A DNA stretch of 6,951 nucleotides from Gemmatimonadota bacterium (GTDB lineage Bacteria; Gemmatimonadota; Gemmatimonadetes; Longimicrobiales; RSA9), in contig JACQPS010000282.1 in the NCBI GenBank assembly GCA_016207445.1, forward strand, positions 1-6,951, written 5' to 3'. The number at the start of each line of letters is the position of its first letter. The stretch's first letter is position 1. The translations under genes and the position numbers were made by a program. Below, piece after piece: positions 6,866-6,951 of this stretch. Below the pieces are notes generated by a model. That model did not search any database and was not told the DNA's origin. It saw only the letters and a list, made by a program, of their open reading frames with translations.

Positions 6866-6951
6866 GACAACAGGCTCTGGCTGCCCAGCGGCCCGTTCGT
6901 CGGTGAGCGCTACAACATCTCGGCCGGCCTGGTCTCCTGCTTCTCCTGCAC
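6863..6951 (+). other. In-frame TAG and continuing barrel coding sequence to the window edge
   Basis: Directly after SNFVSYV comes TAG, then 28 open codons in the same frame: DNRLWLPSGPFVGERYNISA and GLVSCFSC. The stretch SYV-x-DNRLWLPSGPFVGERYN matches what I know of D15-like barrels attached to PD40 proteins, where YVRDNxLW...GP..G.R.N is typical. The TAG therefore sits where Lys or Arg is expected (AAG to TAG needs one change). The gene continues past the window. Confidence 0.75.

Overview
This 6951-base window is a very GC-rich (about 70% by eye), fully coding stretch read entirely on the + strand. Five genes follow each other with no intergenic space: three junctions are 4-base ATGA/GTGA stop-start overlaps and one is a 26-base overlap. 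This is the layout of one translationally coupled operon. No RNA gene, mobile element, CRISPR array or terminator was seen, and no non-coding gap exceeds a few bases.

Positions 1-1985 hold two bacterial microcompartment (BMC) cargo enzymes. The first is the C-terminal part of a CoA-acylating aldehyde dehydrogenase whose 5' end lies outside the window. The second is a PduL-type phosphate acyltransferase. The dehydrogenase would turn an aldehyde into acyl-CoA, and PduL would turn acyl-CoA into acyl-phosphate while recycling CoA, the standard core pair of an aldehyde-processing BMC. Both carry a probable encapsulation peptide joined by a Pro-rich linker: at the C terminus of the dehydrogenase and at the N terminus of PduL. 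Shell protein genes and the enzyme that makes the aldehyde are not in the window and would be expected upstream. The PduL is unusual: its first metal-binding HxH motif is not preserved, and it has a C-terminal tail resembling the N-terminal motif of EutT.

Positions 1982-6951 hold envelope or housekeeping-type genes: a YbgC/FadM-like hotdog acyl-CoA thioesterase, a probable lipoprotein with HEAT repeats fused to a cyclophilin peptidyl-prolyl isomerase, and a large exported protein combining an HExxH peptidase-like domain, a TolB-like PD40 beta-propeller and the start of a BamA/D15-like outer-membrane barrel. The last reading frame meets a TAG at 6863-6865, but recognisable barrel-type sequence continues in the same frame to the window edge. 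The stop is therefore a nonsense mutation, a recoded codon or, more likely, a sequence error near a contig end.

The organism is a Gram-negative (outer-membrane) high-GC bacterium. The HEAT-cyclophilin and peptidase-PD40-barrel architectures are ones I associate with Gemmatimonadota and related soil or sediment lineages. This is recalled from family knowledge and was not tested; Myxococcota and Acidobacteriota remain possible.
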